NCBI RefSeq assembly: GCF_000330725.2
Contig: NZ_AMZY02000019.1
Span: 124,001 to 188,000, forward strand
Direction of reading: 5' to 3'
DNA length: 64,000 nt
Origin: Mariniradius saccharolyticus AK6
GTDB lineage: Bacteria > Bacteroidota > Bacteroidia > Cytophagales > Cyclobacteriaceae
Position numbers and translations under genes: made by a program
Notes under the pieces: generated by a model
What the model was told of the DNA's origin: nothing
The model's input: only the letters and a program-made list of their open reading frames with translations
The model's database searches: none
Shown here: positions 47,818-56,363 of the stretch, piece after piece
Position numbering within the stretch: position 1 is the first letter of the stretch
How the letters are laid out: each line of letters starts with the position of its first letter

Positions 47818-47847
47818 TGTGCAAACGATTGCGGTACCGTTTGCACA
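47818..47847. promoter_or_regulatory. Palindromic LacI-family operator
   Basis: TGTGCAAACG (47818-47827) is repeated as its exact inverse CGTTTGCACA (47838-47847), with ten bases between. The left half plus the adjoining ATTG makes the 14-mer found again upstream of GH31. The arrangement could hold two overlapping LacI boxes. It lies 31 bases before a -33-like TTTG for the plus-strand unit and 134 bases before the lacI ATG. Confidence 0.75.
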
Positions 47848-47877
47848 AAAAAAAACAAATTTTTAAGATGATTTAGG

Positions 47878-47910
47878 TTTGCATTAAGGTTTTAGATTGC
47901 TTAATATTTG
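47878..47910 (+). promoter_or_regulatory. Candidate promoter of the SusE/GH13 unit
   Basis: TTTG (47878-47881) is followed after 21 bases by AATATTTG (47903-47910), one base from the -7 consensus TAnnTTTG. The spacing is that of Bacteroidota housekeeping promoters. The operator lies upstream of it, not over it, which would suit activation or distance-dependent control. Confidence 0.5.
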
Positions 47911-48033
47911 GTTGTAAAAGTTGGAGAACCTTTCTGTCGATTATTTTGGAGAATGAATCCAATACAAACTCAGGTTCATTAATTGCATTAATCCAATAAC
48001 AATTGAAACAATAAATACCAAACACAATTACCT

Positions 48034-49083
48034 ATGAGAGTTTTATCTAAAATTTCCTGGGTAGCATTTATGCTCCCGCTACTGATCTGGTCGTGTGCTC
48101 CAATGGACCAGCCGACGATTATCCCGCAGACCGGATCAACTTTGGTGTCACCTGCAGCTGGTTCCAGCCTAGTATTGTTGGAGGCGTCAAAAGGAGACTC
48201 AATCAGCTTTCAAGTTACGCCACCTGATTTTGGTGTACCAGGTGCTGTTGAGATTACCTACAAACTGGAGATGGCGAAAGCCGGAACGAATTTCGCCAAA
48301 GTCGTTGCACTTGGCACTTCAAAAAGCCCGATCATCAAAGTTAAAACCGAAGATTTAAATGGCAAGTTGTTGGCCGAAGGTTTGGAAGCTGGAAAATCCG
48401 CAGCAGTTGAATTTCGCGTCACTACCTCCATCAACAGGTCATTGAGTGACTTGGTAGGTGCGGCTTCAAACCTGAATGTCACCCCTTACCTCGCCACAGT
48501 CGTGTTGCCTTCGCTGAGGGTGCCTGGAGATTATCAAGGTTGGAATCCTGGAAACAACAGCACCATCATCTATTCTGCGAACTCAGATAACATTTATGAA
48601 GGCTTCGTACACATTCTTTCCGGCTCCGGTGAATTCAAATTTATCACCGGTCCTGAATGGGATAAATATCCAGATTATGGCACAGACGCCGCTCCCGGAA
48701 AATTGATCCAAAAGGGCGGCAACATCAAGATTCCTGGTGATTTTGGGACACACAGGGTGAAGGCGAACTTGTCTGCTTTGACCTATGAACTGGTTAGAAT
48801 CGGGGTATGGGGAATCATCGGTGATGCCGTAAATGGATGGGATACTGAAGTCCCAATGAATTTCAACAGGGATCAGAATATCCTGACGATCGACTATGCC
48901 CTCAAAGTCGGTAAAATGAAATTCAGAACAAATACTTGGGACCATAATTATGGGCTAGGTTCAGCTCCTGGCGAAGCTAGTGCAGGTGGTCCAGATATTC
49001 CGATCGCAGAGGCTGGAAATTACACGATCACATTGGATTTCAAGACTCCGGGAAAGGTACTTTATTCGATTACAAAGAAGTAA
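48034..49083 (+). CDS. SusE/SusF-like starch-binding outer-membrane lipoprotein
   Basis: This 349-residue lipoprotein has a signal ending LLIWSC near residue 21. The N-terminal half contains the SusE-type Ig-like domain (SFQVTPPDFGVPGAVEITYKLEMAKAG, VEFRVTTSIN). Two C-terminal CBM-like modules follow (LRVPGDYQGWNPGNNSTIIYS with FKFITGPEWDKYPDYG, then GVWGIIGDAVNGWDTEVPMNF with MKFRTNTWDHNYG). These resemble the aromatic-rich starch-binding modules of SusE/SusF. It opens the plus-strand part of the alpha-glucan locus. The usual susC and susD genes that precede such a gene are absent. Confidence 0.85.
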   Translation: MRVLSKISWVAFMLPLLIWSCAPMDQPTIIPQTGSTLVSPAAGSSLVLLEASKGDSISFQVTPPDFGVPGAVEITYKLEMAKAGTNFAKVVALGTSKSPIIKVKTEDLNGKLLAEGLEAGKSAAVEFRVTTSINRSLSDLVGAASNLNVTPYLATVVLPSLRVPGDYQGWNPGNNSTIIYSANSDNIYEGFVHILSGSGEFKFITGPEWDKYPDYGTDAAPGKLIQKGGNIKIPGDFGTHRVKANLSALTYELVRIGVWGIIGDAVNGWDTEVPMNFNRDQNILTIDYALKVGKMKFRTNTWDHNYGLGSAPGEASAGGPDIPIAEAGNYTITLDFKTPGKVLYSITKK

Positions 49084-49113
49084 GTTAGATTTCCTATCAA
49101 ACGATTCTCAATA

Positions 49114-49156
49114 AAAACCGGTGGTGCCAAGAATTCCTGACGCCACCGGTTTTGTT
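49114..49156 (+). terminator. Terminator between the SusE-like and GH13 genes
   Basis: AAAACCGGTGGTG (49114-49126) pairs with CGCCACCGGTTTT (49141-49153), with one G-T wobble and a 14-base loop. It lies 31 bases after the SusE-like stop. The T-run is short, so it may be a partial attenuator giving more SusE-like protein than amylase. Confidence 0.65.
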
Positions 49157-49178
49157 CATTCAAGTAAAAATTATAGTT

Positions 49179-51968
49179 ATGCGAATCCTATTCAAACGCC
49201 TGATTTTTTCAACGCTATTTCTTTTTGTCGCTCAATTTTCTTTTTCGCAAGTCACTACAGAACCTGCATTTCCCCGAGCAGACCAAAAAGTCAAGATCAT
49301 TTATGACGCCACCAAAGGAACCACGGGTCTGAGAGATGTCGATCCAGTTTACATACATATTGGTGCGGTAACAGCCGGACCTACATCCACGACTTGGTCA
49401 ATAGTGCCTTTCGCATGGGGCACCGCCAATCCTGATGCCAGGATGACAAAGGTAGCTCCCAATTTATGGGAGTTTGAACTTACGCCAAATACACTTTTTA
49501 ACCCTCCTACAGGTACTACAATCTACCGACTCGGGATGGTTTTTCGGAATGCTACAGGTTCCCTGGAGGGCAAGACCGACACAAACGGTGATTTTTTTGT
49601 TGACTTGAGCCAAGGTTTTCAAATCATTATCACCAATCCAACTGGCCCCACTTTGCTTGAAGTCGGAGAAAATGTACCGATCAGGGGTGTAGTTTCTGAA
49701 CCTTCGGACATCACACTCACTGCCAATGGGACCGAGGTTTTGTCTTCCCTCGGTGCAACCTCTTTTGAGTACTTTTTCCTAGCAGGGGTGGAGGGAGTTT
49801 ACGAAATGGAAGCTACTGCCAAAAAGGGGGCAGAATCTTCGTCATCGAAAGTAACGATCACTGTCGTTGGTCCTAGCCCACAAGCACCGATTCCTGCCGG
49901 AGCGAAGAAGGGTATTAATTACATTTCCGATACGGAGGCAATTCTTGTACTTGAAGCCCCTGGCAAGAAAAATGCATTTGTGATAGGCGATTTCAACAAT
50001 TGGGAGATCAACAAGGATTACCAAATGTTCCACACGCCGGATAAGAATATGTTTTGGTACCGGCTAACCGGGCTCACCCCTGGACAGGAATACATTTTCC
50101 AATATTTGGTAGATGGAGATATCAGGATAGGGGACCCATATGCGGACAAGGTTTCTGATCCTTTCCATGACGATGAGATCATTGCCCAAGGGCGATATCC
50201 TGGATTGAAGCCTTATCCAAAAGGGAAAACTGATTTCCAGGCTACTTTCTTGCAAACAGCCCAGCAGCCTTACCAATGGAAATACCTTGATTATGAAAGG
50301 CCTGAGATTGAGGAGTTGGTCGTATATGAGCTTTTGGTAAGGGATTTTGATGATCGCCGGACATTCAAAGCGGTCACAGAACGTCTCGATTATTTGAAGA
50401 GTGTTGGAATCAACGCCATCGAATTGATGCCGATAAAGGAATTTGAAGGTAATCTCTCTTGGGGATACAATCCGTCCTTCTTTTTTGCGGTCGACAAATT
50501 CTATGGCACCAAGAATGACCTCAAGGAACTGATTGACGAAGCTCACAAGCGCGGAATCGTGATTATCTTGGATATGGTCCTCAACCATGCCTTTGGACAA
50601 AGCCCGTTTGTACGTTTGTACAATGACGGCGACTATGGTGCTCCCACCTTGGACAATCCTTGGCTCAACCGCACCGCAAAGCACCCTTTCAACGTCGGTT
50701 ATGATTTTAACCACGAGAGTGAATTTACCCAAGCATTTGTCGATTCCGTCAATAATTATTGGTTGACCGAATACAAAGTGGATGGCTTTAGATTTGATTT
50801 GAGCAAAGGCTTTACCCAAGTAAATTCCGGTGATAATGTCGGGCTATGGGGGCAGCGTGACGCATCCCGCATAACAATTTGGAAAAGGATATATGACAAC
50901 ATCCAGAAAAATCATCCTGGAGCCTATGTGATTTTGGAGCATTTTGCTGAAAACTCCGAGGAAAGGGAGCTTTCTAACCATGGCATGATGTTTTGGGGCA
51001 ACATGAATTTTGATTTCCGCGACATGGCAAAAGGTAATTCGCGGAATTTTGATTGGGGTTACTACCAGACTAGAGGTTGGGCCAACAACACACTCGTCAG
51101 CTATATGGAAAGCCATGATGAAGAGCGGACCATGTGGGAAACACTCACCCATGGTCAAACTTCGCCTGTCAATTTAAGACAGTTGAACAATGGCGTTAAT
51201 CGTAACCAGTTGCTTGCCGCATTTGCATTTTCAATTCCTGGACCGAAGATGATGTGGCAGTTTGAGGAGTTTGGCTACGATGTGGAGTTGAACAACGATA
51301 GGCTGGGCATCAAACCGACCAAATGGGAATACCTCAACAATCCAGAAAGGCAACGCTTATTGAGGTTGTACAAGGCAATGACCACATTGAAAAACGATTA
51401 CAACTTCCTGAATAAGCCGCAAAATGCCACATTGGATCTTGCCCAGCAACTCAAAAGTATCAAGATTACTGACGGGGATACCTACTACGTGGTGTATGGA
51501 AATTTCGGATTGACTGATTTGGTCAACGTCAACCTGACTTTTCCAGCTCCTGGAACTTGGTATAACTATATCACAGGCGAAACGGTTAGCCTGACTGGCA
51601 GTTCTCTCCAACTGCAACGTTTCCGGCCCAACCAGTTTTTGATCATGACAAACAAAAAGTTTCCGACACCAGAGGGGCCCATATTGGAAGATCCGATACT
51701 TTCCCTAGGTCCCGAATCAGTGGACTTGTCGGATTTCAATATCTACCCTGTCCCAGCGGAAGATCATATCCGAATCGTAGTACCAGAGGCGTTTACTAAC
51801 TTTAGGTATCGGATAGTGGATGTTTCCGGAGCATTGTTACAAGAAGGCCTGCAGAGCAATACAGACAATATTTTGACCTTGGACATTGCCAATTATACCA
51901 AGGGTCTTTATATCTTTGAAATCAGCGACAGTCGCCACGTCATCAGAAGGCGGTTTTTAAAGAAATAA
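49179..51968 (+). CDS. GH13 amylase with E-set domain and T9SS sorting domain
   Basis: This protein of about 929 residues has a signal peptide (FSTLFLFVAQFSFSQ) and N-terminal beta-sandwich domains. An E-set/CBM48-like module lies near residues 265-335 (NAFVIGDFNNWEINK, FQYLVDGDIRIGDPYADK). The GH13 barrel has DMVLNHAFG, GFRFDLSKGF (nucleophile Asp near 539), ILEHFAEN (acid/base Glu near 587) and MESHDEER (third Asp near 647). The last 75 residues (FNIYPVPAEDHIRI, YTKGLYIFEISDSRHVIRRRFLKK) form a type A T9SS sorting domain, so it is placed on the cell surface or released. It likely starts starch breakdown. Confidence 0.92.
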   Translation: MRILFKRLIFSTLFLFVAQFSFSQVTTEPAFPRADQKVKIIYDATKGTTGLRDVDPVYIHIGAVTAGPTSTTWSIVPFAWGTANPDARMTKVAPNLWEFELTPNTLFNPPTGTTIYRLGMVFRNATGSLEGKTDTNGDFFVDLSQGFQIIITNPTGPTLLEVGENVPIRGVVSEPSDITLTANGTEVLSSLGATSFEYFFLAGVEGVYEMEATAKKGAESSSSKVTITVVGPSPQAPIPAGAKKGINYISDTEAILVLEAPGKKNAFVIGDFNNWEINKDYQMFHTPDKNMFWYRLTGLTPGQEYIFQYLVDGDIRIGDPYADKVSDPFHDDEIIAQGRYPGLKPYPKGKTDFQATFLQTAQQPYQWKYLDYERPEIEELVVYELLVRDFDDRRTFKAVTERLDYLKSVGINAIELMPIKEFEGNLSWGYNPSFFFAVDKFYGTKNDLKELIDEAHKRGIVIILDMVLNHAFGQSPFVRLYNDGDYGAPTLDNPWLNRTAKHPFNVGYDFNHESEFTQAFVDSVNNYWLTEYKVDGFRFDLSKGFTQVNSGDNVGLWGQRDASRITIWKRIYDNIQKNHPGAYVILEHFAENSEERELSNHGMMFWGNMNFDFRDMAKGNSRNFDWGYYQTRGWANNTLVSYMESHDEERTMWETLTHGQTSPVNLRQLNNGVNRNQLLAAFAFSIPGPKMMWQFEEFGYDVELNNDRLGIKPTKWEYLNNPERQRLLRLYKAMTTLKNDYNFLNKPQNATLDLAQQLKSIKITDGDTYYVVYGNFGLTDLVNVNLTFPAPGTWYNYITGETVSLTGSSLQLQRFRPNQFLIMTNKKFPTPEGPILEDPILSLGPESVDLSDFNIYPVPAEDHIRIVVPEAFTNFRYRIVDVSGALLQEGLQSNTDNILTLDIANYTKGLYIFEISDSRHVIRRRFLKK

Positions 51969-51989
51969 TCAACCTGTTAAACAATCAAG

Positions 51990-53051
51990 ATGAAATTTAA
52001 GCCAGGAGTCAAGTACGGAGAGGAGTTGAAGGATCTTTTGCATTATGCAAAAGAAAGCGAGTTTGCGATGCCCGCGGTCAACGTGATCAACACAAGCACC
52101 GTCAATGCAGTTTTGGAAACTGCCAAGAAAGTAAACTCTCCAGTTATAGTTCAATTTTCAAATGGCGGGGCCCAGTTTTTTGCAGGAAAGGGCCTTGGTA
52201 ATGCGAATCAAATTGGCGCAATTCAAGGTTCAATATCAGGCGCTTTGCATGTTCACAGAATGGCCGAAGCCTATGGCGTTCCTGTAATCCTTCATACTGA
52301 CCACTGTGCCAAGAAATTGCTTCCTTGGATCGACGGACTTTTGGAGGAAGGTAAAGCTTACTATCAGGCATTTAAGAAGCCTTTGTATAGTTCTCACATG
52401 TTGGATCTTTCTGAAGAGCCTCTAGCAGAAAACATCGAGATTTCCGTGAAATACTTCCAGGAATTCAAGAAACTGGAGATGGGTATTGAGATTGAACTTG
52501 GTATCACCGGCGGTGAAGAGGATGGCGTTGACAATTCAGATGTGGATAGCGCAAAGCTTTACACCCAACCATCTGAAGTTGCCTACGCCTATGAACACCT
52601 CAAGCAGGTTGGTGAATTGTTTACCGTGGCAGCATCATTTGGTAACGTGCACGGTGTCTACAAACCGGGTAACGTATCGCTTAAGCCTATCATTTTGAAG
52701 AACTCCCAAGATTATATCAATCAGAAGTACGGAACCTCCGGTAAGCCTTTGTTTTTTGTATTCCACGGTGGTTCTGGATCAACTAGGGAGGAAATCAGAG
52801 AGGCTAACAGTTATGGTTCCATCAAAATGAACATTGATACTGACCAGCAGTGGGCATTCTGGGAAGGTGTGAAGAATTACTACAAAGCGAATGAGGCTTA
52901 TCTTCAAGGTCAATTGGGCAATCCAGAGGGCCCAGATAGCCCCAACAAGAAATACTATGACCCTCGGGTATGGCTGCGAAAGGGTGAAGAAACCTTCATC
53001 AAGAGGCTTGAGTTGGCTTTTGACATGCTCAATGCCATCAACAGAAACTAA
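51990..53051 (+). CDS. fbaA: Class II fructose-bisphosphate aldolase
   Basis: This 353-residue cytoplasmic zinc enzyme splits fructose 1,6-bisphosphate to DHAP and GAP. It is of the long E. coli FbaA type: FAMPAVNVINTSTVNAVLETA, VPVILHTDHCAKKLLPWIDGL (zinc His and catalytic region), MGIEIELGITGGEEDGVDN, VHGVYKPGNVSLKPIIL (zinc His) and FVFHGGSGST. The gene begins 21 bases after the GH13 stop and ends before a strong terminator, so it is probably part of the alpha-glucan transcript. A core glycolytic gene inside a starch locus is unusual. Confidence 0.95.
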   Translation: MKFKPGVKYGEELKDLLHYAKESEFAMPAVNVINTSTVNAVLETAKKVNSPVIVQFSNGGAQFFAGKGLGNANQIGAIQGSISGALHVHRMAEAYGVPVILHTDHCAKKLLPWIDGLLEEGKAYYQAFKKPLYSSHMLDLSEEPLAENIEISVKYFQEFKKLEMGIEIELGITGGEEDGVDNSDVDSAKLYTQPSEVAYAYEHLKQVGELFTVAASFGNVHGVYKPGNVSLKPIILKNSQDYINQKYGTSGKPLFFVFHGGSGSTREEIREANSYGSIKMNIDTDQQWAFWEGVKNYYKANEAYLQGQLGNPEGPDSPNKKYYDPRVWLRKGEETFIKRLELAFDMLNAINRN

Positions 53052-53071
53052 TTCAACTTTATCAATTCAAT

Positions 53072-53104
53072 GGAAAAAGTCACGGAGAGTGACTTTTTCC
53101 TTTT
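53072..53104 (+). terminator. Rho-independent terminator after fbaA
   Basis: This is a perfect 12-bp stem, GGAAAAAGTCAC (53072-53083) with GTGACTTTTTCC (53089-53100), around the loop GGAGA and followed by TTTT. It lies 20 bases after the aldolase stop and 14 bases before the ATG of the next amylase gene, which therefore needs readthrough or its own promoter. Confidence 0.85.
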
Positions 53105-53117
53105 AAAGACATTCAGT

Positions 53118-54671
53118 ATGGTTAATCGTTCAATACAATTAATTCTCTCAATATTGCTAATCTCTTTGATTTCCTGTGGTGGTTCAAAAGAAAAAAAGGT
53201 TGAAAATCACTGGCCTCACGCAGGTATTACCTATGAAATTTTTGTGCAGTCTTTTTATGACTCCAACGGCGATGGAATTGGAGATTTCAATGGCGTTACC
53301 AAGAAATTGGACCATGTCAAGGAATTGGGTGCAAATGCCATTTGGTTTATGCCGGTCATGGAATCCCCTAGCTACCATAAATACGATGTCACCAATTACA
53401 AAAGCGTCCATCCTGATTATGGCACAATGGATGATTTCAAATCACTGATTGCAGAAGCCCACAAAAACGACATCAAGATTGTCATCGACCTGATTATCAA
53501 CCATACCAGCAACCTGCATCCTTGGTTTTTGGAGTCCCAGAAGAGCCGTGACAACCCCTATCGGGATTATTATGTATGGGCACAAAAGGACACCATCGCT
53601 GATTTTATCAACAAAAAGACGATAACCCTAGACAGTGACAACATCCGCCAATGGCATGACCCAGGCTTCGGGGAAGACTATTATTATGGTTTTTTCTATG
53701 GTGGCATGCCTGACTTGAACTTTGACAATCCCAAAGTGAGGGATGAAATCTACGAGATAGGAAGATTTTGGCTTGAAGAAGTAGGAGTGGACGGATTCAG
53801 GCTGGATGCAGCCAAGCATATTTTTCCTGATGACCGGCCTTTGGACAACCATGCGTTCTGGAAGGAATTCAGGGACAAAATGACCGCGATCAAGCCTGAT
53901 ATCTATTTGGTAGGCGAGGTTTATGACAAGAAAGAAATCGTAGCCCCCTATCTTCCTGGACTTCCGGCCTTGTTCAATTTTGATTTTCACTATACACTGA
54001 TCGAGTCATTCAAAAAAGAAGAGGGAATGCTCTTGGCAAGGAAGCAAAAGGAAGTGTTGGATTTCTACAAAGAGATCACCCCTGATTTCATTGATGCGAC
54101 TATCTCCTCTAATCATGATCAACCGAGATTGCTTAATTCCTTGGATGAAAATCCAAAGAAAATGAAGCTGGCCACCAACATCCTGATGACAATGCCTGGC
54201 GCTCCCTACCTGTATTACGGTGAGGAAATTGGGATGCTTGGCAAAAAACCTGATGAGAACATTCGCGAACCTTTCCTTTGGGATATGAAAGCCAACGACA
54301 AGGGACGGGCGACTTGGATAGAACCCAAGTATTCAATTGACGAAACAGTGACGCCATTGGCGATCCAGAAGTCGATGAGTACGAGCTATTTCAATCACTA
54401 CAAGGAAATTATCAAACTTAGAAACACCAATCGTGCCTTGGCTTTGGGTGATTTGGATTTGTATGAGGGTGATTTGCCAAGCCCTGTGATGGCATTTTTC
54501 AGGCGGCATGCAGATCAGGAAGTGGTTGTATTTCACAATTTGAGCGATCAAACCATCGTATTGGATGCGCCTGAGGAAGCTGGCAGTTTGCTTTACAGCT
54601 ATGGAAATGCAAAGTGGGAGGGAGGGAATGTGACACTTCCAGCCTATTCGAGCCTTGTGCTTGAGTATTGA
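53118..54671 (+). CDS. GH13 alpha-amylase-family lipoprotein
   Basis: This 517-residue lipoprotein has a signal ILSILLISLISC near residue 20. The GH13 barrel begins HAGITYEIFVQSFYDSNGDGIGDFNG. It continues with DLIINHTS, GFRLDAAKHI (nucleophile Asp near residue 229), LVGEVYD (Glu near 267) and SSNHDQPR (Asp near 333). A short C-terminal beta domain follows. The length and the FVQSFYDSNGDGIGD start fit the alpha-amylase / oligo-1,6-glucosidase-like subfamilies. ATG at 53118 gives the lipoprotein signal, and the earlier ATG would translate the terminator. It should act on maltooligosaccharides at the outer membrane or in the periplasm. Confidence 0.9.
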   Translation: MVNRSIQLILSILLISLISCGGSKEKKVENHWPHAGITYEIFVQSFYDSNGDGIGDFNGVTKKLDHVKELGANAIWFMPVMESPSYHKYDVTNYKSVHPDYGTMDDFKSLIAEAHKNDIKIVIDLIINHTSNLHPWFLESQKSRDNPYRDYYVWAQKDTIADFINKKTITLDSDNIRQWHDPGFGEDYYYGFFYGGMPDLNFDNPKVRDEIYEIGRFWLEEVGVDGFRLDAAKHIFPDDRPLDNHAFWKEFRDKMTAIKPDIYLVGEVYDKKEIVAPYLPGLPALFNFDFHYTLIESFKKEEGMLLARKQKEVLDFYKEITPDFIDATISSNHDQPRLLNSLDENPKKMKLATNILMTMPGAPYLYYGEEIGMLGKKPDENIREPFLWDMKANDKGRATWIEPKYSIDETVTPLAIQKSMSTSYFNHYKEIIKLRNTNRALALGDLDLYEGDLPSPVMAFFRRHADQEVVVFHNLSDQTIVLDAPEEAGSLLYSYGNAKWEGGNVTLPAYSSLVLEY

Positions 54672-55083
54672 ATTATTGATTAATCAGATACAGGGCTCAT
54701 TTCCCACTGTTCAAAAACGCGGGAAATGGGCCTTCCATTTATTCAAGAATGTGAGTAATCATCCTTTTTAAGGGGCTACATTGGCTTGGTAAATTAGGTT
54801 GGGTTGCCGAATTATTCCAGACCGATTTTTTTCGATCTTCCCGATGACTCGTTTTTTTGATTTCAAATTTGATGCTGCCAGAAGATTAGATTAGCTCGAA
54901 GTCCGAAGTCTTTTCGTTGGGCAAATGGGGTTTTCGTAGCAGTTCCCCTGAAGATAAAATTCATCCGTTCCACTTTTGGATTGCATTCAACCAAAGTTTC
55001 AATTTTGCCCATATTCATTTAAACCATGCAGACCAGATTCTCGATGGAATTTTGCCAGGTGCATTTTGATGTAATTTTCGTGC
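54672..55083. other. Non-coding gap with terminator-like hairpin
   Basis: GGCTCATTTCCC (54694-54705) pairs with GGGAAATGGGCC (54721-54732), with one G-T wobble and a 15-base loop, 23 bases after the amylase stop, but without a T-run. The following roughly 350 bases are AT-rich, and I see no gene, tRNA or repeat in them. The promoter of the beta-barrel gene at 55084 should be here. Confidence 0.5.
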
Positions 55084-56205
55084 ATGAAGCGGTTGTTATT
55101 ACTAATGCTGGGTTTGGTGCTTGGGACCGGTGCCAGCCTTGGCCAAGTATTTACCAATAGAGGAATAAATCCAACAGATGAAGCCCAACGGGATAGCGTG
55201 TCCAGGGAAGATTATCCCTACGTATTACCTCTGTTAGGAAAAAAAGCGGTTGCTGCAGGGTATGATTTGCCATATTCTGCAGGTATCAGTGTGAATTATT
55301 TCGCCCAAGCCTCCGATATCATTTTGAAAGACCTCCGTGTCGGCTTCAATGATGGTGAAATGTATGACATTTCGAGTATCGTGAAATTTGATATGGCAAA
55401 ATCACGGGCATCTGCTTTGACTTTTCGACCGGATGTATGGCTGCTCCCATTTTTGAACGTTTATGGAATACTTGGAAGGGCTCAGTCATCCACTGAAGTA
55501 AAGTACACCGTCAATGTTCCCGATCCCATCAATGGTTTTACTCCAATCTTCTCGGGAGGATCCTTGATCGAATTCCAGACAACAACCTTTGGATTTGGCG
55601 TGATGCCTACAATTGGAATTGGTGGTAACTTCTTGGCATTGGATATGAACATAGCATGGGTAGATATTCCCCAGCTGAAGCAGCCAATTCGCACTTTTGT
55701 ATTTGGCCCGAGGTTGGGTAGAAACTTCCAATTGAAAAAGCCAGAGCGTGCGATAGCCGTCTGGATTGGAGGATTCAGGGTTAGCCTCAATGCTGAAACA
55801 GATGGTTCACTTCCACTTGATGAAGCAGTCGATTTCGAGGATTTTTCCAATCGGATAGATCAGGGCTTTGATCGAGTCGAAACTGCCCAAATGAGAGTAG
55901 ACGATTGGTGGGCTAGTCTATCTCCGATAGAGCGGCTAAATCCTACAAATATCGCCAAGCGCACGGCTGCAAACAGGGCTCTCGGCCTTGCTGGGGATGT
56001 ACTGGTAGCAGCAGAAAATGCACTCAGCAATGCCGAAAACTCGACCGTACAATACACTATGAACCGAAGGGTAGCTGACCCTTGGAACTTCCTGACAGGT
56101 GCGCAATTTCAGGTCAATAAAAAATGGATGGTCAGAGTGGAGGCCGGATACCTTTCCTCAAGGACTCAGTTTATGACTGGGCTTCAGTATAGGTTTGGAC
56201 TGTAA
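55084..56205 (+). CDS. Outer-membrane beta-barrel-like hypothetical protein
   Basis: This 373-residue exported protein has a signal peptide (LLLLMLGLVLGTGASLGQ). It contains many amphipathic strands with Gly/aromatic pattern (YSAGISVNYFAQ, LNVYGILGRAQSS, TTFGFGVMPTIGIGGNFLALDMNIAWV) and ends RTQFMTGLQYRFGL, a typical C-terminal barrel strand ending in an aromatic or Leu. A helical stretch at about residues 235-330 (FEDFSNRIDQGFDRVETAQMRVDDWW, LGLAGDVLVAAENALSNAEN) interrupts the strands, which is unusual for a simple porin. No named family is recognised. Confidence 0.65.
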   Translation: MKRLLLLMLGLVLGTGASLGQVFTNRGINPTDEAQRDSVSREDYPYVLPLLGKKAVAAGYDLPYSAGISVNYFAQASDIILKDLRVGFNDGEMYDISSIVKFDMAKSRASALTFRPDVWLLPFLNVYGILGRAQSSTEVKYTVNVPDPINGFTPIFSGGSLIEFQTTTFGFGVMPTIGIGGNFLALDMNIAWVDIPQLKQPIRTFVFGPRLGRNFQLKKPERAIAVWIGGFRVSLNAETDGSLPLDEAVDFEDFSNRIDQGFDRVETAQMRVDDWWASLSPIERLNPTNIAKRTAANRALGLAGDVLVAAENALSNAENSTVQYTMNRRVADPWNFLTGAQFQVNKKWMVRVEAGYLSSRTQFMTGLQYRFGL

Positions 56206-56363
56206 GTTTATTCCTTATCCGCCAATATTCCCTAAAAACATTCAACTCACAAGCAGACTCATGGGTACCCCATTTCTTTTTGGGCGATTTTGGTCGTAAA
56301 TTTTCAGAATATTTTGCCATTTACATTGTCACGTCCTAACCTTTGAAAAATTAAATCTATTCT

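Larger units (their letters stand above)
47685..48033. other. Divergent intergenic control region of the alpha-glucan locus
   Basis: This stretch of about 350 bases lies between lacI (minus) and the SusE-like gene (plus). It holds the palindromic operator at 47818-47847 and a promoter-like pair at 47878-47910, with about 120 bases of untranslated leader after it. There is no open frame resembling a susC or susD remnant. Confidence 0.6.

Noticed and set aside
47818-47847. Palindrome interpreted as an intrinsic terminator of lacI-divergent transcription
   Set aside because: It is followed by A-runs on the plus strand and only a short T stretch on the minus strand, and its half repeats upstream of GH31, which fits an operator better.
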